A stretch of DNA of 49,688 nt from CAYTYZ01 sp964442385 (GCA_964442385.1 CAYTYZ010000010.1:1-49688), one strand, 5' to 3'. Counted from the stretch's first letter, positions 6,979-16,241 are shown. Notes: generated from the sequence alone by a model not told the origin. Translations and numbers: made by a program.

Positions 6979-9531
6979 ATGGCAGAAATTAAGGGTGGAG
7001 CTGACTTTCTAAAGCGAAAATATCCAGACTTAGCCAAGTCTAAAGAAGTATCCTCTGCCCAGCGCGCAAGTCGAGAAAAAAATGGTAATGTCCCTGGCAT
7101 CCAAAGATATCTAGATAGATTAACCAGATTAGTCCTAGATCTAAAGAATCGCCAAGAGAAAGCAGATCTTGGAGATGAAGATAAATCAATGCGACCCAAA
7201 GCATTACACAAACTTCGTCAAGCATTAATTAGAATCTACATAGCCAACAATAGCGACAAGCTTGCCCAAGGTGCAGCCGTAGTAGAGCAAAGAGCAGCCA
7301 GATCCTTAGGTCATGGCAACGTAAGATATGATCAAGAAGACTTGGCAAAAAGAGCAGAAATTGCCAAAAAAGACCTAACCAGTTCTCTAGATAACTGGCT
7401 AGCATATCTCTCTGATCCCAACGAGGATTATCCAGACTGGTTTAAGTACTACACCTTCAGAAGTATCTTAACTCTCAGTCAGTACGACAAAGACAAGCAA
7501 GAGTTTCCAGCCAGATCCAAAGGTACCACCAAGCTATTCCCAGATCTAGACAGAGGAGCTCTGGGTTATCTTAAAGACAGAATAGAAGCTTCTTTTGATA
7601 ATAAAACCCTAGATGTCTTAAGGGAGCAAGAAAAGCTATCAGGCACTCCTGATCAAGAACTACTAACCAAAGAGTCAGCCGAAGCTTTTGGCACCCAACC
7701 CTTTTGCAATCACTATGCCGAAGCCATAAGTAAGAAAGGGGCAATCACCCCAGAGTTAAGAGCTGTAACGCAAGGGGAGTGGAAAAAGTTTCCCATGGGA
7801 TCAGATCCTGCCCCTCTTTGGTCATCTCTCCAAGGTAAGGGTACAGCTTGGTGCACAGCTGGCTATGGTACAGCAGCTACTCAACTAGAAGGTGGTGACT
7901 TTTATGTTTACTACACCAAAGGTACCCTTGGAAACCCGACTATACCTAGAATTGCTATCCGTATGGATGGAGACAGAAAAATAGGTGAAGTTAGGGGAGT
8001 AGCCGATACTGCTCAAAACCTAGAAGGCAACATGACTCCAATCCTAGATACCAAGCTAGCTGAGTTTGGATCTGAAGGTCAAAAGTACCTTAAAAAAAGT
8101 GCAAACATGAAACAACTAACCGCCATAGAAGACAAACTAAAACAAAATCAAGCTGCACCACTTACCAAAGAAGAGCTCCGTTTTCTCTATGAAATTGATT
8201 CTCCTCTCCAAGGCTTTGGTTACGATAATGATCCCAGAATAAAAGAGATAAGAAGTTTACGAAACATTAAAGAAGATCTCGCTATTGCTCTAGACTGTAG
8301 TCCTGATCAGATAACTGATGATCCTAACCTCATTACAGCCGATACCAGAGCTTATCTGGGTGATCTAACCCCAATGCATTTCCATGTTCTAAACACTCGG
8401 ACAACTCCTCTTATTATTTATGGGAAGACTAACTTTAAAAACTGTTCCTCCCTTACTGCTATCCCAGAAGGTATTGTCTTTCACGGAGGTGCAATTTTTA
8501 CTGATTGTCGCAATCTCACAACTATCCCCCAGGGTACTATCTTTAACGGCTATGCTAGTTTTGAGGGTTGCACCTCTCTCACCTCTATCCCCAAAGGCAC
8601 TGTCTTCACTGGCGATGCCAACTTTTATGGCTGTTCCTCCCTCACTGCAATCCAAGAAGGCACTGTCTTTAATGGAAGTGCTTTCTTTTCTCGCTGTTCC
8701 TCCCTTTCTGCTATCCCAGAAGGCACTGTCTTTAATGGAGGTGCTAACTTTGTTAACTGTACCTCTCTTACAACTATCCCAGAAGGCACTGTCTTTAATG
8801 GAGGTGCTGACTTTTATGGCTGTACCTCTCTCAATTCTATTTCCAAAAACACTGTTATTAATGGAAACATCTACTTTAGAAATTGCTCTACTCTCTCCTC
8901 TATCCCAGAAGGTATTATCTTTAATGGGGACGCACTCTTTTCTGGCTGTTCCTCACTTACTTCTATCCCAGAAGGTACTATTTTTAGTAAAGATGCTGAC
9001 TTTTCTGGATGTTCCTCTCTCACTTCTTTCCCCAAGGACACTGTCTTTAATGGGGAAGCCGACTTTCGCGACTGTTCCTCTCTTACCACTATCCCAGAAG
9101 GTACTATCTTTTATGGGGACGCACTCTTTTCTGGCTGTTCCTCCCTTACTTCTATCCCACAGGGTTTGGTCTTTTATGGACATGCCAGTTTTTCTGGCTG
9201 CACAAACCTAACTTCAATCCCAGAGGGTACAATCTTTAACGGATGGGCCAGTTTTTCTGGCTGTACCCACCTAACTTCAATCCCAGAAAACACAGTTTTT
9301 GCTAAAATAGCCAACTTTACTGGTTGTTCTTCACTTACGTTTATTCCAAAAGGTACTGTCTTTAATGGAGATGCGCGATTTTCTGGCTGTTCCTCGCTTA
9401 CTACTATTCCAGAAGATACAGTTTTTAATGGAGATGCTGACTTTTCAGGATGCAACTTAAGTAATGAACTAAAGTCACAACTTGAAAGAATGAAACAACA
9501 AGGCAAGATTAAAGGAGAACTGATTCTTTAA
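6979..9531 (+). CDS. Large protein with about sixteen 21-residue leucine-rich-like repeats
   Basis: 850 residues. The N-terminal half (1-460) is helical and charged and contains a KGTAWCTAGY segment at about 288-297, followed by GDFYVYYT and IGEVRGVADT, a compact domain I do not assign. Residues about 470-825 are a tandem array with consensus VFNGxAxFSGCSSLTSIPEGT, 21 residues (63 bases) per unit, ending in a basic tail. The repeat resembles BspA-type LRR_5 repeats of 23 residues, which build a solenoid for protein binding. There is no signal peptide, so it appears cytoplasmic. The promoter is TTGTCA (6946-6951), 16 bases, TACAAT (6968-6973), with the ATG six bases after the -10. The repetitive DNA creates long spurious frames on both strands. 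Confidence 0.88.
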   Translation: MAEIKGGADFLKRKYPDLAKSKEVSSAQRASREKNGNVPGIQRYLDRLTRLVLDLKNRQEKADLGDEDKSMRPKALHKLRQALIRIYIANNSDKLAQGAAVVEQRAARSLGHGNVRYDQEDLAKRAEIAKKDLTSSLDNWLAYLSDPNEDYPDWFKYYTFRSILTLSQYDKDKQEFPARSKGTTKLFPDLDRGALGYLKDRIEASFDNKTLDVLREQEKLSGTPDQELLTKESAEAFGTQPFCNHYAEAISKKGAITPELRAVTQGEWKKFPMGSDPAPLWSSLQGKGTAWCTAGYGTAATQLEGGDFYVYYTKGTLGNPTIPRIAIRMDGDRKIGEVRGVADTAQNLEGNMTPILDTKLAEFGSEGQKYLKKSANMKQLTAIEDKLKQNQAAPLTKEELRFLYEIDSPLQGFGYDNDPRIKEIRSLRNIKEDLAIALDCSPDQITDDPNLITADTRAYLGDLTPMHFHVLNTRTTPLIIYGKTNFKNCSSLTAIPEGIVFHGGAIFTDCRNLTTIPQGTIFNGYASFEGCTSLTSIPKGTVFTGDANFYGCSSLTAIQEGTVFNGSAFFSRCSSLSAIPEGTVFNGGANFVNCTSLTTIPEGTVFNGGADFYGCTSLNSISKNTVINGNIYFRNCSTLSSIPEGIIFNGDALFSGCSSLTSIPEGTIFSKDADFSGCSSLTSFPKDTVFNGEADFRDCSSLTTIPEGTIFYGDALFSGCSSLTSIPQGLVFYGHASFSGCTNLTSIPEGTIFNGWASFSGCTHLTSIPENTVFAKIANFTGCSSLTFIPKGTVFNGDARFSGCSSLTTIPEDTVFNGDADFSGCNLSNELKSQLERMKQQGKIKGELIL

Positions 9532-9674
9532 ATCACATACAATACTTAGTTAACTAAGTAAAATAAAAGTATCTTTTATTCCAAACACTTACCTAGATTC
9601 CAACAAGCAACTAGAACAAAAGTTTTACTCACATGGTATAAAATATTGTACTACTTAAATAAACCTTTGAAATA

Positions 9675-10352
9675 ATGCCATTAAAAAAGGCCCTATCTGA
9701 AATACCTCAAAAAGGTAGTGTTTCGCAAGATTATTTTTTTCGAATGATGTCGCCAACAGCCACCAAATATGCCAATCCCTTTTTAGATGAAGAAAAAAGA
9801 TTTATTAATGAGACCTTGGATGGGCAAGAAAAATTAAGAAGTTACAATTTCGTTACCATAGGGTCTGGCCAACTGTCATTGCTAGAGATCGCCCTAAGAA
9901 AGGCAAAGTCGTATACTGCCATTGAACCATTGTTGAATCTTTGGTTAAGCAAAGACTTGCTATTTATGTTAAAAGGCATTAAAAAAGTCAAATTGATTAA
10001 CAAGCAGTTTGGGAAATTTGATAAAAAAAAACTTTTTCCAGGGCACAATCTATTCATTTTTTTGTTTAACATATTAGCTTACATTGAACATCCTCTTTCC
10101 AAGATTAACTCGGTAATAACTCCAGGAGACGTCCTCTTTATTACAACTTGGCAACGATCAACTAAAGCCGAGGAGATTAGAACTGAATATTTTAATTATC
10201 TAAATAGCTTCGAAAATGAAACAATAATAGACCCAAAAAAGACAATAGGCTTGTGCAAGTTAAAATATTTTCCGTTTCATAAATTGAAATATTATAAAAA
10301 ACATAAATATTTAAATGGAGATATCGTTAGTGGGTTAATTATTTACACCTAA
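9675..10352 (+). CDS. Rossmann/methyltransferase-like protein, first gene of the biosynthetic operon
   Basis: 225 residues. The segment YNFVTIGSGQLSLLEIAL (about 55-72), followed by a strand ending in IEP, looks like the nucleotide-binding first strand, loop and helix of a class I SAM methyltransferase. The glycine pattern GSGxLSL is unusual and also recalls the GSGPLPL loop of nicotianamine-synthase-like aminobutanoyl transferases. VITPGDVLFITTW (about 149-161) fits a later core strand. The stop is one base before the next start, so it is translationally linked to the adenylation enzyme. It may modify the amino-acid-derived product. Family assignment is tentative. Confidence 0.65.
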   Translation: MPLKKALSEIPQKGSVSQDYFFRMMSPTATKYANPFLDEEKRFINETLDGQEKLRSYNFVTIGSGQLSLLEIALRKAKSYTAIEPLLNLWLSKDLLFMLKGIKKVKLINKQFGKFDKKKLFPGHNLFIFLFNILAYIEHPLSKINSVITPGDVLFITTWQRSTKAEEIRTEYFNYLNSFENETIIDPKKTIGLCKLKYFPFHKLKYYKKHKYLNGDIVSGLIIYT

Positions 10353-10353
10353 C

Positions 10354-11967
10354 ATGAGATATCTACTACATGATGTATTTACAAATTCTGTAATAAAATA
10401 TCCAAACAATATTGCCATCTTTGAGGAAAATAGAGAAAGTGTAACTTATCTAGAGCTAAATAAATTAGCTAATAAATTTGCGAATTATTTTGTACAATTT
10501 AAAGAAATTGTAAGGAATAAGCCATATGTAGGTATATTGTCTTCAGTTCGAATAAACAGTGTAGCCGCAGTTTTGGGGGCACTTAAAATTGGATGTACAT
10601 ATATTCCTTTAGATGAATATTCACCGGATGAGAGACTTGGAAAAATAATATCTAATACTAAGCTGGATATGCTTCTGATAGATCCACGTTGGCTGGAAGA
10701 ACATAGTAGCTTACTAGATTTTTCAGAAATATCAAAGGTTGTTTTATTGGAAAAACCCAGCAGTACAACAATAGATCATCCAAAAATAACAAGGCTTGAA
10801 GAGGTTCTTGCCACGTCTGATGATGAACCGCCAAAAATAAACCAGGTTTGTGATGATTTGGCTTATATTCTCCATAGTTCCGGTTCAACTGGAGAACCTA
10901 AAGGAATCATGTTATCCCATCGTAATGCCAGAACTTTTGTGGATTGGATGCAGACAGAATTCAAACTCACTAACAGTGATGTGGTGATGTCTAGAGCACC
11001 TTTTAAATTTGATTTATCAGTTTTTGATATATTCAATACTCTAAATGCTGGGGCGAAGATAGTTTGCTTTGATTGGAACAAACAACGGGACGGTGATGCT
11101 AAACATACCGACTATGTAAATCTAATGTGCCAGGAAAAGGCAACGATTATTTACACCACACCTTCTACATTTATTTCTCTTTTAAACCGTGGAAAATTAG
11201 CTGAATCTGAATTGTATCTAAGGGAAGTCATGTATGCAGGGGAACCATTTCCTGTACCTCAGTTACGACGTCTACAAGAAGCTCTGCCAAACACTAGGGT
11301 GGCAAATATATATGGACCAACAGAAACAAATATAATTACTTACTATTGGATTGACAAACTACCAACCGACGACAGTGATGTACCGCTGGGGTACGTAGTA
11401 GAGGATACAGAAATTTTGGTAGTATCCGAAGACAAGACCAGAATTTGTGAAACCGACGAACTTGGGGAGTTGTGGTGTCGGGGTGGAACTGTGACTTCCG
11501 GCTATTTAGGGATGGAGGAAAAAACTAAAGAGTGCCAAATAGATAGTCCATTTCACCAATATCCTACAAAATTTTGGCGTACAGGTGATTATGGTTTTTT
11601 AGATAAAAATGGTTTGCTGCACTATCGTGGTCGGCGTGATCACATGATAAAAGTAAAGGGTTTTCGAATAGAAATCGGAGAAATTGAAACAGCTTTAGCA
11701 CAAAATGAGAGTCTGGATGAGTTTGTAGTAGTCGCGATACCTGATGAAAAATATGGCAATCGGCTATATTGCTATTTTTCAACACTTAAAAATAAAGAAA
11801 TTCTTGAAGATGAACTGAGAAAATTTTTAGCAAAAAAACTTCCAGAATATATGATTCCCTTTAAATTTTATAAAAAAGATTCACTCCCAAAAACATCTTC
11901 CGGAAAAATTGATCGTGTTCTTTTAGCCCAAGAATCTAAATTGCTAGTTCAACAAAATTTATATTAA
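10354..11967 (+). CDS. Stand-alone amino-acid adenylation enzyme (NRPS A-domain type)
   Basis: A 537-residue AMP-forming ligase with the NRPS core motifs: SSGSTGEPKG (about 174-183), FDLSVFDIF (about 219-227), IYGPTETN (about 319-326), the A6-like GELWCRGG, RTGD (409-412), KVKGFRIEIGEIE, and PKTSSGKIDR with the catalytic lysine at 517. Asp220 in FDLSV corresponds to the aspartate that binds the substrate alpha-amino group, so an amino acid is the likely substrate rather than a fatty acid. The protein stops right after the C-terminal subdomain and has no carrier-protein domain. No free carrier gene is visible in the operon, so the acceptor is unknown. It is probably cytoplasmic and makes an aminoacyl-adenylate. 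Confidence 0.9.
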   Translation: MRYLLHDVFTNSVIKYPNNIAIFEENRESVTYLELNKLANKFANYFVQFKEIVRNKPYVGILSSVRINSVAAVLGALKIGCTYIPLDEYSPDERLGKIISNTKLDMLLIDPRWLEEHSSLLDFSEISKVVLLEKPSSTTIDHPKITRLEEVLATSDDEPPKINQVCDDLAYILHSSGSTGEPKGIMLSHRNARTFVDWMQTEFKLTNSDVVMSRAPFKFDLSVFDIFNTLNAGAKIVCFDWNKQRDGDAKHTDYVNLMCQEKATIIYTTPSTFISLLNRGKLAESELYLREVMYAGEPFPVPQLRRLQEALPNTRVANIYGPTETNIITYYWIDKLPTDDSDVPLGYVVEDTEILVVSEDKTRICETDELGELWCRGGTVTSGYLGMEEKTKECQIDSPFHQYPTKFWRTGDYGFLDKNGLLHYRGRRDHMIKVKGFRIEIGEIETALAQNESLDEFVVVAIPDEKYGNRLYCYFSTLKNKEILEDELRKFLAKKLPEYMIPFKFYKKDSLPKTSSGKIDRVLLAQESKLLVQQNLY

Positions 11968-11983
11968 ATGTATCTTATCTCCT

Positions 11984-13009
11984 GTGGTTGAAATCTGCAA
12001 AAATAAGATTGTTTTCATTGGCTTAGATCAAAAAGTTTTTCATATTTTGGCTAATTCTAAAAATTACAATCTTGTGGCAGTTAATTTTATTCCTGACTTT
12101 TTAACATATAAATCACTCAATCCAATAGATTACCTTTTTAAGTTAGCTTATCAATTTAGAAATATTGAGAAATTTTATTTAGCTGAAACCATGTTGACAA
12201 GGTTATTTAACTTACTTAGCTTTGCATCTTCTAAACTTTTTCATCAGTATGCAGATTATCTAAATACATTGTGCAAGAACAAAATTACAATAATTGATTT
12301 TAGAGACGATCTTTTATCTACAACCTTTTTGAAAAATAACGGTATTGACCTTTGTGTGGTTAGTAACTGGTGGTTGTTACCACTAACGGTAATAAAGGCA
12401 CCAAAATTAGGAACTATAAATATTCATCCGTCAAAACTACCTCAGTATCGTGGATCTGTCCCTACACTTTGGTCGCTAAAGAACTTTGACACAAAGACTG
12501 CTGTGACCTTCATGTTGCTTGATGCATCCATGGACGGCGGGGATATAATTTCTCAGTACTCAATTCCAATAACTAAAGACGACAGCTCATTAACATTAGA
12601 ACATAAATGCGATCATGTTATCAAAAAAAATTTAGATAAAGATATTCAAAGTTATATTTGCAGCAAATTAAAACCAAAACTGCAGGATAAATCTAAAGTA
12701 TCAAAAACTGCAAAATACTATGAATATATGAAAATTGATTGGTACCTAGAAACTGGCCGTGATATTGTCAACAAAATAAATCTCTATCCATATCTCTGGC
12801 CTGCAGATAAATGTTACTTTAATATTGGTAAACGTAAGGTTTTAGTCGAAAATGCCAATTTTATTCAAGTTGAACACAAAAAAGTTCATGGCTGTTACAC
12901 TTTAGATAAGTCCAATCTTATTTATTATTGTAATGATGGAGTGGTTAAGATTAGACTTTTTAGAGATATAAACCTTCCAGACAGTTTATATTTTATATTT
13001 AACCAATGA
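11984..13009 (+). CDS. Formyltransferase (Fmt/ArnA-like, 10-formyltetrahydrofolate dependent)
   Basis: 341 residues. The catalytic triad of the formyltransferase family is visible: Asn146 and His148 in INIHPSKLPQYRG, and the aspartate of MDGGDII near residue 186. The C-terminal part (KIDWYLETGRDIV, then LYPYLWPADKCYF) resembles the Fmt C-terminal domain. The family moves a formyl group from 10-formyl-THF to an amine, on Met-tRNA, a sugar nucleotide or an NRPS aminoacyl group. Its place between an adenylation enzyme and two oxoamine synthases suggests N-formylation of an amino-acid intermediate. It starts at GTG 16 bases after the previous stop and overlaps the next gene by four bases (ATGA). 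Confidence 0.88.
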   Translation: MVEICKNKIVFIGLDQKVFHILANSKNYNLVAVNFIPDFLTYKSLNPIDYLFKLAYQFRNIEKFYLAETMLTRLFNLLSFASSKLFHQYADYLNTLCKNKITIIDFRDDLLSTTFLKNNGIDLCVVSNWWLLPLTVIKAPKLGTINIHPSKLPQYRGSVPTLWSLKNFDTKTAVTFMLLDASMDGGDIISQYSIPITKDDSSLTLEHKCDHVIKKNLDKDIQSYICSKLKPKLQDKSKVSKTAKYYEYMKIDWYLETGRDIVNKINLYPYLWPADKCYFNIGKRKVLVENANFIQVEHKKVHGCYTLDKSNLIYYCNDGVVKIRLFRDINLPDSLYFIFNQ

Positions 13010-14280
13010 ATAAACTTATTCAAGATAATTTCATTACCAATATATCAGAGCGACGCAAGATTATTGATGACTTTTGTCGCAAAAGCTCTCAGTTTAATGT
13101 CATAGTCAAAAAAATCGAAGAAAGAAAAATTACAGACTCCAAGGGAAACTGGTTATATGACTTTTCTACACAAGACTATTTGGGGTTTACTTTTGAGCCA
13201 GATCAAATAGCAGCATCTATAGAGGCAACAAAGAAATTTGGCACAGTGGTTTACTGGTGTAGGATTATTGCTACGGTTAATCTTTTTACACAGGCTGAAG
13301 AAGAAATTGCCAAATTAGTAGGATCCGAAACTTCTAGTATTTTTGCTTCAACTACACTTTTAAACCATGGTGTAATTCCTGCGCTAATGGGTGAGGACGG
13401 TGGTGTAATGTTTCTTGATAAAACAGCCCATGCCACAATGTATGAAGGCTGCAAGATGGCACGTGATAGTGGCAGCAAACTAGTCAATTTTTCGCGCAAT
13501 GACCTAGAAAGCTTAGAAATACTGCTTTCTGAATACAAAGATGTTAAGAAGAAATTAATTTTGGTTGATGGTGTTTACAGTATGTCAGGCGATTATGCCA
13601 ATCTTCCGGAACTTGATAAGCTTGCCAAAAAATATGATGCCTTGATATTTTGTGACGATGCCCATGGATTTGGTGTTGTTGGTGAAAACCCTGATACTGA
13701 TCACCCATATGGTTTTAAAGGTAATGGCTTGGTTAAGTACTACGGACTAGACTACGAAAATATATTATATATTGGCTGTTTTTCAAAAGCTTATGGTACT
13801 TTTGGAGCATTTCTAGCATGCAGTCAAAAAATGAAAGAGTTTATTTTATCACAGGCAACTCCTCACGATCTCGGTGGTGCTGGACCTGCCTCTGCCATGG
13901 CCGTTTTATTATCTGGGCTAAGGATGAATCAAAAACTTGGTGATAGAAAAAGGACTATCATGAGCAACTTAACTCAAAAGGCAATTTTCTCTTTAAGAAA
14001 ATTAGGTTTAGATGTAACAAATCACACAGGTTTTCCAATTCTTTATGTAAAAATTGGCAGCAACGAACCGATGTTAAAAATATCAGAGATTCTTTACCAA
14101 AACCATATTTTGACTACACCATCTCCATACCCTATGGTTCGCCGTGGAGAAGAAGGCTTCAGGGTTACTATAACATCAACAAATACCGAAGAACAGGTTA
14201 GTCAGCTAATTATTGCCTTTAGCGAGGTAAAGAAATATCTTGTTACTCAGAATTATAAATTTAAACATAACAATGAATAG
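13006..14280 (+). CDS. Alpha-oxoamine synthase family PLP enzyme, copy 1
   Basis: A 424-residue fold-type I PLP enzyme of the AONS/KBL/SPT/ALAS group. VDGVYSMSGD precedes FCDDAHGFGVVGE (DDAH at 217-220, the aspartate that pairs with the pyridine nitrogen). The Schiff-base lysine is K261 in CFSKAYGTFGAF. HATMYEG supplies the histidine that stacks on the cofactor. These enzymes decarboxylatively condense an amino acid with an acyl thioester to give an alpha-amino ketone. The exact substrates cannot be told; it differs from canonical BioF and Kbl. It overlaps both neighbours, confirming one operon. Confidence 0.9.
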   Translation: MNKLIQDNFITNISERRKIIDDFCRKSSQFNVIVKKIEERKITDSKGNWLYDFSTQDYLGFTFEPDQIAASIEATKKFGTVVYWCRIIATVNLFTQAEEEIAKLVGSETSSIFASTTLLNHGVIPALMGEDGGVMFLDKTAHATMYEGCKMARDSGSKLVNFSRNDLESLEILLSEYKDVKKKLILVDGVYSMSGDYANLPELDKLAKKYDALIFCDDAHGFGVVGENPDTDHPYGFKGNGLVKYYGLDYENILYIGCFSKAYGTFGAFLACSQKMKEFILSQATPHDLGGAGPASAMAVLLSGLRMNQKLGDRKRTIMSNLTQKAIFSLRKLGLDVTNHTGFPILYVKIGSNEPMLKISEILYQNHILTTPSPYPMVRRGEEGFRVTITSTNTEEQVSQLIIAFSEVKKYLVTQNYKFKHNNE

Positions 14281-15538
14281 CACGTTGTCTAAAGTAATCG
14301 CAGCCAATATGGCTGAGAGCCGACGCTCTGAAATTAGAAATATGTTTGAGAGTACCAAAATGTACAATCTTACTGCCTTGGAAATCAAAGATAGAAAAAT
14401 TCGTGTTTCTGATAGTCATTGGGTTGCTGATTTTGCCTCTTGTAACTATCTTGGTCTAGATTTAGATCCCCAGATGGATACTTCAGTTGCTGAAAATATC
14501 AACAAGTGGGGGGTACATCCTAGCTGGTGTCGTCTTGTGGCAAGTCCCAAGATATATAATGATGTCGAGCAGGAACTAGCTAGTCTTATTGGTACAGAGA
14601 CAACTTTAATACTACCTACAGTTACCCTAATATCTATAGGAGTAATACCTGCAATTGTTGGGAAAACAGGTGTTATTTTCCTTGATAAATCAGCCCATGA
14701 AACCATGTATGAAGCCGCTAAAATAGCGCGTGATTCTGGGGCAACTTTGGTTAGCTACCCACAAGACGACCTCCAAAGACTAGAAGAGCTATTAATTGAA
14801 CACAAGGAAAATCAAAGAAAGTTAATACTTGTTGATGGTGTTTACAGTATGTCAGGCGATTATGTTAATTTACCAAAACTTGCAGAGTTAGCAAAAAAAT
14901 ATGAAGCTTTGGTTTACATTGACGATGCCCATGGTTTTGGTGTTGTAGGTGAAAAACCCTCCGAGGACTTCCCACTAGGACATAAAGGTAATGGTATTGT
15001 TAGGTACTGGGACATGTCTTACGACAATATTATCTATGTTGGGGGATGTTCAAAAGCATTTTCATCACTAGCAGCCTTTATAGGGTGCTCGTATGAATTC
15101 AAAAAGTTTATACAAGCTTTCGCTACACCCTATGATCTCTCAGGTCCTTGTCCAACCGCTTCCTTAGCCACTCTTTATCAAGGCTTAAAGATAAATGCAC
15201 AGCGAGGAGATCAATATCGAAATAAGCTCTGGTCACTTACAAAGAAATCAATTGACGGATTAACCAAATTAGGTTTCAGGGTTTTAAACAAGACAGGGTT
15301 TCCAATAGTCTCTGTCTATATAGGAGATAGTACCAAGCTAATCGAGTCAGCGAACATCCTTTACAATAATGGAATTTTGGTTACTGTCGCACCCTATCCA
15401 ATGGTTAAAAAAGGGGAAGAGTGTCATCGTATCTCCATTACTGCAGCAAATACAGATGAGGAAATACAACAAATGCTAAATGCTTTTGAGAAAGTCATGG
15501 ACTATTTAAATTCTAAGCCTACAGGGTTGGTAGGGTAG
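14273..15538 (+). CDS. Alpha-oxoamine synthase family PLP enzyme, copy 2
   Basis: A 421-residue tandem paralogue of the previous gene, with the same VDGVYSMSGD and DDAHGFGVVGE motifs. Its Schiff-base lysine is K261 in GGCSKAFSSLAAF. It departs in the active-site environment: HETMYEA replaces HATMYEG, and SSLAAF replaces GTFGAF after the lysine. This hints at a different substrate or an obligate partner role, as in heteromeric serine palmitoyltransferase. I choose ATG 14273, which overlaps the preceding stop by eight bases, rather than the upstream TTG 14240. It is the last gene of the operon. Confidence 0.88.
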   Translation: MNSTLSKVIAANMAESRRSEIRNMFESTKMYNLTALEIKDRKIRVSDSHWVADFASCNYLGLDLDPQMDTSVAENINKWGVHPSWCRLVASPKIYNDVEQELASLIGTETTLILPTVTLISIGVIPAIVGKTGVIFLDKSAHETMYEAAKIARDSGATLVSYPQDDLQRLEELLIEHKENQRKLILVDGVYSMSGDYVNLPKLAELAKKYEALVYIDDAHGFGVVGEKPSEDFPLGHKGNGIVRYWDMSYDNIIYVGGCSKAFSSLAAFIGCSYEFKKFIQAFATPYDLSGPCPTASLATLYQGLKINAQRGDQYRNKLWSLTKKSIDGLTKLGFRVLNKTGFPIVSVYIGDSTKLIESANILYNNGILVTVAPYPMVKKGEECHRISITAANTDEEIQQMLNAFEKVMDYLNSKPTGLVG

Positions 15539-15618
15539 GCCGAATATCAATATGCGGTTGCAAAGTATTGGCACAGAAAAGTAGATCTTTCGCTCCCACG
15601 GTCTGTTAAAATAATCTT

Positions 15619-16074
15619 ATGAACTCTTTAAAAATCGCCAAGATCGTCGGTTTTATACAAATAGGGGCAGTAGTCCTCGGTTTGGTAGTTTTAGGTTTTA
15701 ATTTAACTTCTTTAGTTACCACGAATGGTTTACTGTTATTTTTTACTCTAGGATCTGTCACTATTGCGCTCATCTCTGGTTATGGATTGATAAAAAGCAA
15801 AAGGTGGGCAATTTATTTGTATTTTATCAGTGCGTTGCTACCTATTATCAAATACACCTTAGGTAATATAAATAATGGTAAAAGCCAGAAGCTCCTATTT
15901 AATTCTCAAGCTCTAGCCAGTGACTTTAATACTATTCCTTTGCTTGGCTATTTCATTTTTGCATTATTTACACTTATCCAGATAGGTCTATCGAACCTTT
16001 TGGGACTCATTTTATCGTACTATTTCTACAAGAATAGAAATAAATTTTTACTAACAAGTTCAAAAAATAAATAA
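15619..16074 (+). CDS. Four-helix membrane protein, unknown function
   Basis: 151 residues with hydrophobic segments at about 8-28, 37-57, 67-83 and 108-134 and a lysine-rich tail (KSKRW loop, KNRNKF, SSKNK). The positive loops suggest both ends are cytoplasmic. No family is recognised. TAAAAT six bases before the ATG marks a leaderless promoter, so it is transcribed separately from the operon upstream. Confidence 0.65.
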   Translation: MNSLKIAKIVGFIQIGAVVLGLVVLGFNLTSLVTTNGLLLFFTLGSVTIALISGYGLIKSKRWAIYLYFISALLPIIKYTLGNINNGKSQKLLFNSQALASDFNTIPLLGYFIFALFTLIQIGLSNLLGLILSYYFYKNRNKFLLTSSKNK

Positions 16075-16200
16075 ACCATAATTTCAATCCACTTGCTAGC
16101 AATGACAACCCCCTAATTTTAACCTCATCTTAAGTCTATAAATTAATTAGATTTTCACATGGTGAGATTGGCATTCTGTATAGACCCAATTAAATAACTT

Positions 16201-16241
16201 CTCATCCATTCCCTTATCCGAATACCACCTGAGACCGCGAT
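16201..16241 (+). repeat. Weak dispersed repeat, family 2, copy c
   Basis: It matches 6378-6418 at about 27 of 41 positions without gaps (CCATTCCC, TACnAnCTG and other blocks). The surrounding 16075-16318 gap holds nothing else I can assign. Confidence 0.35.

Noticed and set aside
8420..9506. Long open frames in other frames on both strands inside the large repeat protein
   Set aside because: They are by-products of the 63-base tandem repeat, which keeps all frames open. Only the 6979-9531 frame has a promoter and continues into a unique domain.
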